From contig JAJPIN010000147.1 in the NCBI GenBank assembly GCA_021324715.1, positions 1 through 13,467 on the forward strand: a DNA stretch of 13,467 bases, read 5' to 3'. The translations under genes were made by a program, and so were the position numbers. Positions 6,883-13,356 of the stretch are shown piece by piece (position 1 is the stretch's first letter; the number at the start of each line of letters is the position of its first letter). The notes under the pieces were generated by a model. It saw nothing but the letters and a program-made list of their open reading frames with translations, did not search any database and was not told the DNA's origin. This stretch comes from Nitrososphaeria archaeon. Lineage in GTDB: Archaea; Thermoproteota; Nitrososphaeria; Nitrososphaerales; Nitrososphaeraceae.

Positions 6883-7205
6883 CATTTAGACGCGATAGTG
6901 AGCTAAGACACTGGAGGAATAATCCAGTCAAGAAAATTACGATATTGAAAAATCTAATCGTAGAAGATATCAATATTAATAACTTTGAAATAAGACAATA
7001 TACTCATCATTGTTCCCTTCACAGGGATCATACAATTTATACTATTTATCTGGAAACTGACAATAATAAAATTGAGACAAAGTATAACCAGGGAATCCAA
7101 ATGAATAATAATGAAAATACTATCGAAAATATAGCATCGTGTATTACAAATCTGAATGGGGTTTATTCAACGATAAACCGATTACTAATAGAAATTTATA
7201 AATAG
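6879..7205 (+). CDS. Unknown 108-aa protein coupled to the PurF-like gene
   Basis: I do not recognise this protein. It is cytosolic (no signal or membrane segment), with a basic start (FRRDSELRHWRNN), a region with three histidines and a cysteine (YTHHCSLHRDH, about 41-51), a short strand pair (TIYTIYLETD) and an Asn-rich second half that ends in a probable helix (YSTINRLLIEIYK). Its ATG overlaps the stop codon of the PurF-like gene (ATGA), so translation is coupled and the products may act together. The composition (Asn, Ile, Lys) follows the AT-rich genome. The HHCxLHxDH cluster could bind a metal, but this is only a guess from residue spacing. Confidence 0.65.
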   Translation: MTFRRDSELRHWRNNPVKKITILKNLIVEDININNFEIRQYTHHCSLHRDHTIYTIYLETDNNKIETKYNQGIQMNNNENTIENIASCITNLNGVYSTINRLLIEIYK

Positions 7206-7244
7206 TTACGTCTTCCGATTGTTTTTATTATGCTTTCTAAATCA

Positions 7245-7252
7245 ATTTAAAT
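7245..7252 (+). promoter_or_regulatory. TATA box of the secreted glycoprotein gene
   Basis: The sequence aatttaaa is centred about 28 nt before the TTG at 7277, supporting TTG as the first codon of a leaderless mRNA. Confidence 0.45.
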
Positions 7253-7276
7253 CACCATATCTCATAGAACCTCAAA

Positions 7277-7813
7277 TTGGATAGAATAACAAAGTTATCA
7301 TTACCTCTGTCCTTGGTGATTGTTTCCAGTTTGGCTGTTTTGCCCAATTTTGCCATAGATGTAGTAGCACAAACTTCTGAACCAAGTGGTACCGAACGCG
7401 TTACTCTGCCGTCGAACGTAGCTGATGCGATTTACAGTGCTAATAAGACCATGGACATGGGATCAAAAAATATATCATTAACTCCTTACCTAGTGACAGA
7501 GGAACGTGCCTCTGACAAAGGATTCCTAAAAGGCGTTGGAATTATTAATAACAATCAGACTTACAAAAGTACTCACTTATCTGATAATTTAATTCAGAGC
7601 ACAGGTAATGGGACATTTGAAACTCCAGATGGACAAAGTATTGCTTGGATAACTTCTTCAATAGGAAGACTGGTTAATGATCATTGGGTTTTCCATGGTG
7701 TAATATTATTCAATAATACAGACAGCAAATCATTGTCTTTCCTAAATAATAGTATCGGCTTCCACAAGGATATTGTTGGCAATGAGCCAGATTATATCTG
7801 GCTCTTGAAATAG
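7277..7813 (+). CDS. Secreted, sequon-rich protein of unknown function
   Basis: A 178-residue exported protein. The N-terminus is a clear signal peptide: basic MDRITK, a hydrophobic core to about residue 26, and a likely cleavage site after VVAQ or near AQT (residues 29-33). The mature part carries six N-x-S/T sequons (NKT, NIS, NQT, NGT, NNT, NNS), fitting archaeal N-glycosylation outside the cell. The fold looks beta-rich (GFLKGVGIINNNQTYKST, SIAWITSSIGRLV, WVFHGVILFN), with no catalytic motif I can name and no C-terminal anchor. The start is TTG, supported by a TATA box 28 nt upstream. It contains NKTMDM, the same hexapeptide as in the Met/His tail of the protein at 594-1214. It is transcribed separately from the PurF-like unit. 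Confidence 0.7.
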   Translation: MDRITKLSLPLSLVIVSSLAVLPNFAIDVVAQTSEPSGTERVTLPSNVADAIYSANKTMDMGSKNISLTPYLVTEERASDKGFLKGVGIINNNQTYKSTHLSDNLIQSTGNGTFETPDGQSIAWITSSIGRLVNDHWVFHGVILFNNTDSKSLSFLNNSIGFHKDIVGNEPDYIWLLK

Positions 7814-8010
7814 TATCATCTGGCAAGTATGATAGAGCAGATTATTTAAAATACCCTTGTCAAAACTTTGAAGGACAAAGCATCATGTCAAAAGTATGAA
7901 AGGTTACCAAATAAAATAATGCTGTAAAAAAATGGGTTAAATGTATTGTTGTGTATTTTACTCTGTCTTTTGTTTGTTACACTTTAAAGAAAGGGAGTTG
8001 TAATTTTATT

Positions 8011-8562
8011 TTATTTTGCAAATTTTAATGTCTTCACCATCAGTTCAAATTGTGGCAAATACTTTTCATAGTCTTTTACGTTGGCCATGTATGCTAAGGC
8101 ATATGGTTTTTTGTCATGCCATACCAAATATTGCACAAATTTAATGCCACTAAACGAATTTATTCCATCACCAAGGATTCTTACTGCTACTTCATTGTCA
8201 ATAGTTCCATTCTCTTTAGAGGTAACTTTCATCCCATCTTGTTGATCTATTTTATCTCTTACATAAACATCGAAAGGTGCATTCTTTATTCCGTAGCTCG
8301 AATCCTGCTTAAACGAAGCGAATGCACCTCCAACTTTCATTTTTTCATTTAAGGGCTCGCTGTGGTTAACCAGAAAAGCAGCGAATTCCGTTGGAGTTAA
8401 TGTTGGCTGTGATAATGTATCCTGCTCGAATGCCCAATTGTCTGGTATGTCCATTGAAAAATACCTATTGTTTACTTTTGATAAGGCATTTACATTAGAA
8501 ATTGATAATGATATAGTCATCACGACAGTTAGTATCGATATCAATATCAGAGATAATCTCAT
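8011..8562 (-). CDS. Secreted PsbP-like protein
   Basis: A 183-residue exported protein. Residues 1-26 are a signal peptide with a likely cleavage site after NVNA. The mature part has the shape of the PsbP fold found in many exported proteins of Thaumarchaeota: an opening strand YFSMDIPDNWAFEQD (34-48), the central strands with KVGGAFASFKQD, and the closing YLVWHDKKPYALAYMAN and YEKYLPQFELMVKTLKF, where the last resembles the C-terminal helix-strand of PsbP. PsbP of photosystem II is not implied; in archaea the role of the fold is unknown. Two sequons (NHS, NGT) are present. The ATG is 30 nt from a strong TATA box, so the message is leaderless. Confidence 0.75.
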   Translation of the reverse strand: MRLSLILISILTVVMTISLSISNVNALSKVNNRYFSMDIPDNWAFEQDTLSQPTLTPTEFAAFLVNHSEPLNEKMKVGGAFASFKQDSSYGIKNAPFDVYVRDKIDQQDGMKVTSKENGTIDNEVAVRILGDGINSFSGIKFVQYLVWHDKKPYALAYMANVKDYEKYLPQFELMVKTLKFAK

Positions 8563-8584
8563 TTCCCGAAAAAGCTAACGTCAC

Positions 8585-8598
8585 TATATTATATAAAA
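8585..8598 (-). promoter_or_regulatory. TATA box of the PsbP-like gene
   Basis: On the minus strand this reads TTTTATATAATATA, centred about 30 nt before the ATG at 8562. It is the strongest TATA-like stretch in this part of the window. Confidence 0.55.
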
Positions 8599-8607
8599 CA
8601 GCTTAAC

Positions 8608-8829
8608 TTGAAAGCAAAAAGATTTCATCATCTCTCCCTCTCCTTCTCTAATGCAGCCCGAAATGACCTCCTTCTCCGTATTTCAATTTCTGATGCAATT
8701 CTGAATGAAAGTATTGTTCTGCCCATAACGACATTGGGTAATTATTCAATTTATAATCTAGAAAACTTAGCGGAAAGGGAATGTAAATTTTTGGACTGGA
8801 TCTTATGTCAAGTTTGTTGTAATGAATAA
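8608..8829 (+). CDS. Doubtful 73-aa open frame
   Basis: An open frame starting at TTG, with no family resemblance. Its second half (NLENLAERECKFLDWIL, then CQVCC) looks more protein-like than the first, which is a run of Leu/Ser codons. The TATA box just upstream fits the divergent gene better, being only about 16 nt from this TTG. It could be a real small gene, the relic of one, or chance. Confidence 0.22.
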   Translation: MKAKRFHHLSLSFSNAARNDLLLRISISDAILNESIVLPITTLGNYSIYNLENLAERECKFLDWILCQVCCNE

Positions 8830-8863
8830 AAAGGATATCACTTACTTCTAAAGAAGAGTTCAG

Positions 8864-8977
8864 TTGGCAAAGTCAGACAAGTACCATAATTGTCATCATA
8901 TTAGGGAATTTTACGTTGTCAAAAAAAAAGACCAAGCATATTGTTTAAGATGCACGTGTCAGAACTTTCAAGGCTAA
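8864..8977 (+). CDS. 37-aa Cys/His mini-protein, possible zinc finger
   Basis: A short frame from TTG that begins four codons after an in-frame stop. The peptide is basic and has Cys10-His11-His12 in its first half and Cys27-x2-Cys30-x-Cys32 (YCLRCTC) in its second, separated by a short hydrophobic strand (EFYVV) and a KKK turn. That is the layout of a minimal treble-clef or zinc-ribbon-like finger with two paired knuckles. A TATA-like aataaaaagg (8823-8832) lies about 37 nt upstream. The residue pattern is hard to explain by chance but the length is small, so this is a candidate, not a certain gene. Nucleic-acid or protein binding would be the usual role of such a peptide. Confidence 0.45.
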   Translation: MAKSDKYHNCHHIREFYVVKKKDQAYCLRCTCQNFQG

Positions 8978-9037
8978 CTGCTACACATCTCATAACAATT
9001 ACTTATTTATCCTTTCAAGAACAAAAGTGGTTAAAGG

Positions 9038-9130
9038 ATGGGATTGGAACTCTATCAATTGGTTGGAATAGGAATAGGTATTTTGACTGTTGCCGGTATT
9101 TACTTTATGATAATGAGGCAGGATAGATAG
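9038..9130 (+). CDS. 30-aa single-pass membrane mini-protein
   Basis: ATG follows an in-frame stop by one codon and opens a 30-residue frame: a short start (MGLELYQ), an uninterrupted hydrophobic segment of about 19 residues (LVGIGIGILTVAGIYFMIM) and a charged end (RQDR). The positive charge after the segment favours an N-out, C-in orientation. The hydrophobic run is encoded by varied codons, not a simple repeat. AAAGG precedes the ATG too closely to be a good ribosome-binding site. It ends one base before the convergent gene at 9132. Small single-pass proteins without domains are common in Thaumarchaeota, and I cannot assign a role. Confidence 0.4.
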   Translation: MGLELYQLVGIGIGILTVAGIYFMIMRQDR

Positions 9131-9131
9131 A

Positions 9132-9344
9132 TTAACCTATTTTTACCTCAAGGCATTTATGGTCGCCAGCCGTGCCCTCTAACAGGGCTTTACAGTCCGC
9201 TTTTTTATCGCCGCAAAAAGGGCCCCCATCAATGCAATATTTGGTAATAGTCTGGTCTGCCTGAACTGAATTTGGAAGGGCAATTGCAACTGTCGCAAAA
9301 ACCAGTATTAGGGATATCGCTGCAAACAGAACTATTGATTTCAA
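9132..9344 (-). CDS. Small secreted four-cysteine protein (70 aa)
   Basis: The first 29 residues are a signal peptide: MKS, a long hydrophobic core, and a likely cleavage site after VQA. The mature peptide of about 41 residues has four cysteines at 37, 44, 51 and 64, the first three spaced by exactly seven, enough for two disulfide bonds outside the cell. It is rich in Gly, Asp and Lys and has no sequon. No family is recognised. TTG is the start: an in-frame stop lies one codon upstream and no other start codon is near, and a TATA box at 9366-9379 (minus strand) gives a leaderless transcript. A small structural or binding peptide is plausible; an enzyme is not. Confidence 0.65.
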   Translation of the reverse strand: MKSIVLFAAISLILVFATVAIALPNSVQADQTITKYCIDGGPFCGDKKADCKALLEGTAGDHKCLEVKIG

Positions 9345-9365
9345 GGTTCACTTACCACTCTAAAG

Positions 9366-9379
9366 ATATAATATTAAAT
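9366..9379 (-). promoter_or_regulatory. TATA box of the four-cysteine secreted protein
   Basis: On the minus strand ATTTAATATTATAT, centred about 28 nt before the TTG at 9344, which supports the TTG start. Confidence 0.45.
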
Positions 9380-9790
9380 TTTCTGGAATTTGATTCTATT
9401 TTGAAACACCATCGTATTTTACGAAATTAATCGATATTCATTATGAACTTATTCAGCGGTATACAGATTACTCTTAGAATTGACCAACTGATAACACCCC
9501 CTATCAAATTTGGTATCCCGTAGATTCCCCCTCGTTCTATGTTAGCGATAATTCAAAGTTAGAAGCACTGAGTTTTAACCAAATATCTGACTCAACTCAA
9601 TTAATTTGCATCCTAATTCGACGCTTAAAACTTTCTACGTAAAAATCAAATATGTTTATTATTTACTGATAAAGTAGTTTAATTTAAAATATATAGATGA
9701 AATATATAAGAAAATTCAATATTTCTGGGTATTTTATCGTCCCAATCTATGTCCTTAATGAATCGATAATGATACAAATTGACGTAAGGA

Positions 9791-9803
9791 GTTAAATATA
9801 TTT
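9791..9803 (+). promoter_or_regulatory. TATA box of sepF
   Basis: The sequence gttaaatatattt predicts transcription from about 9823, giving a leader of about 37 nt that contains the ribosome-binding sequence AGAGGA (9845-9850), about 10 nt before the TTG start. Confidence 0.5.
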
Positions 9804-9859
9804 GACCAGAATAACTATTTGACTTTTACCCTCTCAAGCTAACAAGAGGATGTACTACT

Positions 9860-10132
9860 TTGCAAAATCAACCCATTTACCTCAAGGCCATTACTCTTAA
9901 GGACATTAGCGATGTTGATTCGATCAAAAACGATGCAAAAAAGCACATGATATTGATAGTACGAATAACACCCATGGCTCAAAAAGATATAGAAGCATTA
10001 CGAAATGCTATAGATGATTTATATAAATTCGTTAAATCGGCCGGAGGAGATATTGCGAGATTAGGAGAAGAACGTGTTGTGATTACCCCGCCAGCGGTAA
10101 AGATATGGAAAGGGGTACATGAACTCAAATAG
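9860..10132 (+). CDS. sepF: Archaeal SepF (short form), cell-division FtsZ-anchor homologue
   Basis: A 90-residue SepF-family protein. The family core is clear: YLKAITLKDISDV (7-19), ILIVRITPMAQKDIEALRNAIDDLYKFV (31-58, split by a turn) and the signature GGDIARLGEERVVITPP (62-78), ending KIW. In euryarchaea SepF dimers bind FtsZ and anchor it to the membrane through an N-terminal amphipathic helix. This protein begins almost at the first core strand and has no such helix; upstream the frame has no start codon before a stop at 9812, so the short N-terminus is real unless the start is non-standard. Thaumarchaeota divide mainly with Cdv proteins, so the role here is open. Start is TTG with AGAGGA about 10 nt before it. 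It converges with the next gene, 10 nt apart. Confidence 0.9.
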   Translation: MQNQPIYLKAITLKDISDVDSIKNDAKKHMILIVRITPMAQKDIEALRNAIDDLYKFVKSAGGDIARLGEERVVITPPAVKIWKGVHELK

Positions 10133-10142
10133 ATATGAAAAT

Positions 10143-12017
10143 TCACAAGACTTTGATTGATTCTTCAACTAGCGGATGATAAGTCTGTATCTTGAAGATC
10201 TTGTTGATGGAATTAGATAAATTTTGACATTTCTTTCCTTCTCCATGATTAGTTATTACTTTTTTCAATTTTGGTTTTAGCCGGTTTATATATGCTAATA
10301 ATTGATTGTAATCACTATGGATACTAAACCCTGGTATCACATCAATATTGCATTTAAGATGAAGATTTTCTCCTTCAATAGTAATATTACGTTCACCGTC
10401 TTGTAGAAGTTTTCCCCCTGTTGATTGAAATTGCTCGGAGAGAAGAATGACCTTGCTAAGAGGATCATTTGCTATTTGAGACAAGTATTTTATTGACGGA
10501 CCATCTGTAAACATGGAAGATGGACATATTAAGATTGATCTATCCCATTTAACTGACGGTTCTAATTTGATTAAACTTTCAATAAAAAGTGGATCCTCAG
10601 ACTGTTCACTAATTCGCTGTTTTAAGAGTTTTGATAAATACTCTGAATAAACTTCATAAAAGTTAAACATGTCCAATATTTTTTCATCGACAAAAATATT
10701 GTCTGGATTTATTCTATTGACACTTCTTAACATACCCAATGTTACGCAAATTTCTTGTGATAAACCTAGAACAGGTAAGGGAATTAACACTCTTCCACCA
10801 TCCTGAATAGTTGAATTGATGCTTTTGGCCAAAGTGTCTTCCGCTAATTCTCTTGTAACAAATTTATCATCCCTGTTTCCATTCGTACTCTCTATTACTA
10901 ATGTTTCTGCTCTTGGAAAATTCCAAAAAGCATTGTCCACGGTATTCAATTTTCCAAATTTTAGATCGCCAGTATACACAATATTGTAATCACCATTCCC
11001 AATGTGCAAGTGCGTGGAAGCAGATCCGATCATATGTCCAGAATTTGCAAATGTTATTCTGACATCAGGAGAAATGTCTGTTACTGCACCAAAGTTTAGA
11101 GGAATCACATGAGTAATTAGACTTTCTATATCTCTTATAGAGTATAAAGGTTCTTTACTCCTCGAAACATAATCCTTTAACATTGATATCATAATTGGAA
11201 AGGTAGGTTCAGTACAATATACAGGCCCGTCATATCCATATTTACACAAAATTGGAACGGCACCACAGTGATCAAGATGAGCATGTGAAATAATGACTGA
11301 GTCTATTTCATTCATACCAACTCCAAAAATATCTAGCCGCGGCAATATGCCAGTGTCTTCATATAGATGACTTTTAATTCCAAAATCTAATAAGATCTTA
11401 CTTTCGTGAGTAACAATCAACGTTGCGCTTCTACCGATTTCTGAATATCCTCCCAAACACACAATACTTGCTTCTTCAGAACCAGACAACTTTTGTCTAA
11501 ATATTTTTTCGCCAACACGTTTGTAAAAATACATTCGATCTTCCGATGAGCGGTGCAATATTTCGTTTATAGATTTGAGACTCTTCAAATCTTTTGGTGC
11601 CCGTCTACATACTAATTTCCACCCTGTTTTTGCAACAAGAGGCATCTCAAGTTGACTCAGTTCTGTCAGGGTTTTGAAGTCTTTAATAAAAACTGTTGCC
11701 TCTCCGAGAGCAGGATCAAAAAGTATTTCAGACACACCATTTGGATAAGAGCAGCTAGAACGAACTATTTGATTAACTGATTCTTCAGAGGATCTGATTG
11801 AAGTATCGGTTCTGATTACGATTCTTTTTTTGATTGAGTTCACCATTTTAGAAATAATCTCTTGATTTTCTAAAAGTACGGTAGGCTTTTTTGAATACAG
11901 TACGATAAATGGACCTTCATATTCTATTTTAGTTATTTCAGAATCTGACGGGATGTTATTTAGAATAGAAGCAACAATGTTTTGGTTTTGTTCTTCACCC
12001 TGTCCTCTATCATACAT
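10143..12017 (-). CDS. aCPSF1/FttA-family beta-CASP nuclease with N-terminal KH domains, divergent
   Basis: A 624-residue RNA-processing protein. Order: two KH-like domains (about 15-145), a metallo-beta-lactamase domain with an inserted beta-CASP domain, and the C-terminal lactamase part. All metal ligands are present: HAHLDH (245-250), GH at 327-328, Asp351 in TGDLKFG, Glu376 (motif A, ESTNG), His567 (motif B, in FSIHSD) and His591 (motif C, in NHGE). FttA cuts the nascent RNA 3' end and terminates transcription in archaea. Compared with the usual FttA sequence as I remember it, several surrounding motifs differ: LGLSQE for VGRSQE, PSSMFTDGPS for TSGMLxGGPS, FSIHSD for FSGHSD, and a shifted C-terminal end (ESIKVL for TIRL). 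The changes suggest a paralogue (aCPSF1b-like) and not the sole FttA. A minus-strand TATA (12080-12071) leaves a leader of about 32 nt. Nuclease activity is likely; its RNA targets are unknown. Confidence 0.88.
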   Translation of the reverse strand: MYDRGQGEEQNQNIVASILNNIPSDSEITKIEYEGPFIVLYSKKPTVLLENQEIISKMVNSIKKRIVIRTDTSIRSSEESVNQIVRSSCSYPNGVSEILFDPALGEATVFIKDFKTLTELSQLEMPLVAKTGWKLVCRRAPKDLKSLKSINEILHRSSEDRMYFYKRVGEKIFRQKLSGSEEASIVCLGGYSEIGRSATLIVTHESKILLDFGIKSHLYEDTGILPRLDIFGVGMNEIDSVIISHAHLDHCGAVPILCKYGYDGPVYCTEPTFPIMISMLKDYVSRSKEPLYSIRDIESLITHVIPLNFGAVTDISPDVRITFANSGHMIGSASTHLHIGNGDYNIVYTGDLKFGKLNTVDNAFWNFPRAETLVIESTNGNRDDKFVTRELAEDTLAKSINSTIQDGGRVLIPLPVLGLSQEICVTLGMLRSVNRINPDNIFVDEKILDMFNFYEVYSEYLSKLLKQRISEQSEDPLFIESLIKLEPSVKWDRSILICPSSMFTDGPSIKYLSQIANDPLSKVILLSEQFQSTGGKLLQDGERNITIEGENLHLKCNIDVIPGFSIHSDYNQLLAYINRLKPKLKKVITNHGEGKKCQNLSNSINKIFKIQTYHPLVEESIKVL

Positions 12018-12070
12018 TTCAATATTTCACTAATCTATATTCTCTTCATCTAGAAGCTTGTACATTGCAA

Positions 12071-12080
12071 TACATATAAC
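12071..12080 (-). promoter_or_regulatory. TATA box of the aCPSF1-family gene
   Basis: GTTATATGTA on the minus strand, predicting transcription from about 12050 and a leader of about 32 nt before the ATG at 12017. Confidence 0.4.
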
Positions 12081-12141
12081 GAGCTAAATAAAGGTTCTCA
12101 AAACATGAGTAGAAATCTATCAGGTTAGTATTGCTGAATGT

Positions 12142-12158
12142 GAACCTAATTAAGGTTC
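12142..12158. repeat. Short inverted repeat GAACCT/AGGTTC between divergent promoters
   Basis: GAACCT (12142-12147) and AGGTTC (12153-12158) pair perfectly across a 5-nt centre AATTA. A third AGGTTC half-site occurs near 12092. It lies between the promoters of the aCPSF1-family gene and egsA. It could be a protein-binding site; nothing else supports this. Confidence 0.3.
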
Positions 12159-12199
12159 CTTCTAAAGTTCTTTCCTTTTAATTTGCAAAGCGATAGAAA

Positions 12200-12213
12200 T
12201 AAAATAAAATATA
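12200..12213 (+). promoter_or_regulatory. TATA box of egsA
   Basis: The AT-rich run aaaataaaatata is centred about 27 nt before the TTG at 12235, indicating a leaderless egsA transcript. Confidence 0.45.
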
Positions 12214-12234
12214 ACAAATGTATATCAAGTCTAA

Positions 12235-13293
12235 TTGACATCAGCCCCCAACCACCTAATGGAATTACCAAGAAAGATACTGATTGGTAACGATGTAATC
12301 TATCAACTTGGAACGTTCATAAGAGATCTTAACCATAATGCCACAATAGTTGTAGTTATCTCTGGAAATACGGTCAAAACAAGAGTTGGAAAGGAAGGTA
12401 TGGAAGCTCTGGATAGCTCTTCTTTGAAGCATAAATGGATTGAGACTCCAAAAGCCTCGATGAAAGGTATCAATTCTTCGCAATTAATTATTAAAAAAGA
12501 ACAACCCGATTTTATTATAGGCTTAGGGGGAGGAAGGTCGGTAGACGTTGCAAAAATGATATCATTTAATCTTAACATTCCGTTCATTAGTGTCCCGACT
12601 TCCGCCTCACATGACGGAATTTCAAGCCCTTTTGTTTCTATTAGGGGCAGAGACAAACCGTACTCGCTTAAAGCTCATGCTCCTATTGGTGTTATCGCAG
12701 ATACCAAACTCATTTCAGAGGCACCTTATAGACTTCAGGCAAGCGGATGTGGCGATCTAATCGGAAAAATGACAGCAGTTAAAGATTGGGAACTAGCAAG
12801 AGATAATACTAATGAATATTTCGGAAGCTATGCTGCCAATCTTGCTAATATGAGTGCAAAAATAATTATAGAAAACTCTAACAAACTAAGCGATCGAGCA
12901 TACACTAGAACGATTGTTGAGGCTTTAATAAGTGCTGGCGTTGCTTCTTGTATTGCTGGTAGTAGCAGGCCCTGTTCAGGTTCAGAACACTTGTTTAGTC
13001 ATGCGTTAGAATACGTTTCTAATAGTAGGTGTGGTTTGCATGGAGAAAGAGTTGGTATAGGTACAATAATCATGTCAAAAATTCACGGCATGGATTATAA
13101 TCTTATCATCAGGACATTAGAAAATATTAAAGCTCCGACTACGGCTAAGGAGATCGATGTGACTGAGGAAGAAATCATAAAATCATTATTAATTGCTCAA
13201 TCACTCAGACCAGAAAGATATACAATCCTTAACAAGATTAAAATGGATCAAGAATTAGCCAGAGAAATTGCGAAATCAGTTAGCGTAATCTGA
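12235..13293 (+). CDS. egsA: sn-Glycerol-1-phosphate dehydrogenase (archaeal membrane lipid backbone)
   Basis: Reduces dihydroxyacetone phosphate to sn-glycerol-1-phosphate with NAD(P)H, setting the stereochemistry of archaeal ether lipids, in the cytosol. The 352 residues carry all family marks: the dinucleotide-binding GLGGGRSVDVAK (96-107), VPTSASHDGISSP (120-132), the metal ligands Asp174 (in SGCGDLIGK), His252 (GSEHLFSHALEY) and His269 (LHGERVGIGT), and a helical C-terminal half. The length is ordinary for this zinc-dependent family. The first codon is TTG, chosen because a TATA box lies about 27 nt upstream; an internal ATG at 12259 would remove eight residues that lie before the first conserved strand and cannot be excluded. 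The gene is divergent from the aCPSF1-family gene and convergent with the repeat-tailed gene. Confidence 0.95.
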   Translation: MTSAPNHLMELPRKILIGNDVIYQLGTFIRDLNHNATIVVVISGNTVKTRVGKEGMEALDSSSLKHKWIETPKASMKGINSSQLIIKKEQPDFIIGLGGGRSVDVAKMISFNLNIPFISVPTSASHDGISSPFVSIRGRDKPYSLKAHAPIGVIADTKLISEAPYRLQASGCGDLIGKMTAVKDWELARDNTNEYFGSYAANLANMSAKIIIENSNKLSDRAYTRTIVEALISAGVASCIAGSSRPCSGSEHLFSHALEYVSNSRCGLHGERVGIGTIIMSKIHGMDYNLIIRTLENIKAPTTAKEIDVTEEEIIKSLLIAQSLRPERYTILNKIKMDQELAREIAKSVSVI

Positions 13294-13356
13294 CCCAACT
13301 TGAAAAAATATTAGAACTCAGTCTAAAAGAAATAGGGATCTACTCTTAAAAGCGTT

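Larger units (their letters stand above)
9345..9859. other. 515-bp AT-rich intergenic region before sepF
   Basis: No tRNA, CRISPR or convincing gene is seen. It holds the promoter of the four-cysteine protein at the left, the sepF promoter at the right, and several AT-rich stretches (for example 9676-9710). Two C5-T blocks (near 9496 and 9525) are the only GC-rich patches. A 32-codon frame at 9697-9795 was judged chance. The length is unusual for this window, so a regulatory RNA cannot be excluded. Confidence 0.4.

Noticed and set aside
8941..9126. 61-aa plus-strand frame
   Set aside because: It overlaps two other small frames with better protein character and carries no motif.
9697..9795. 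32-aa frame in the sepF upstream gap
   Set aside because: It has a TATA-like stretch too close to its ATG, no ribosome-binding site and no recognisable pattern; its end overlaps the sepF TATA box.
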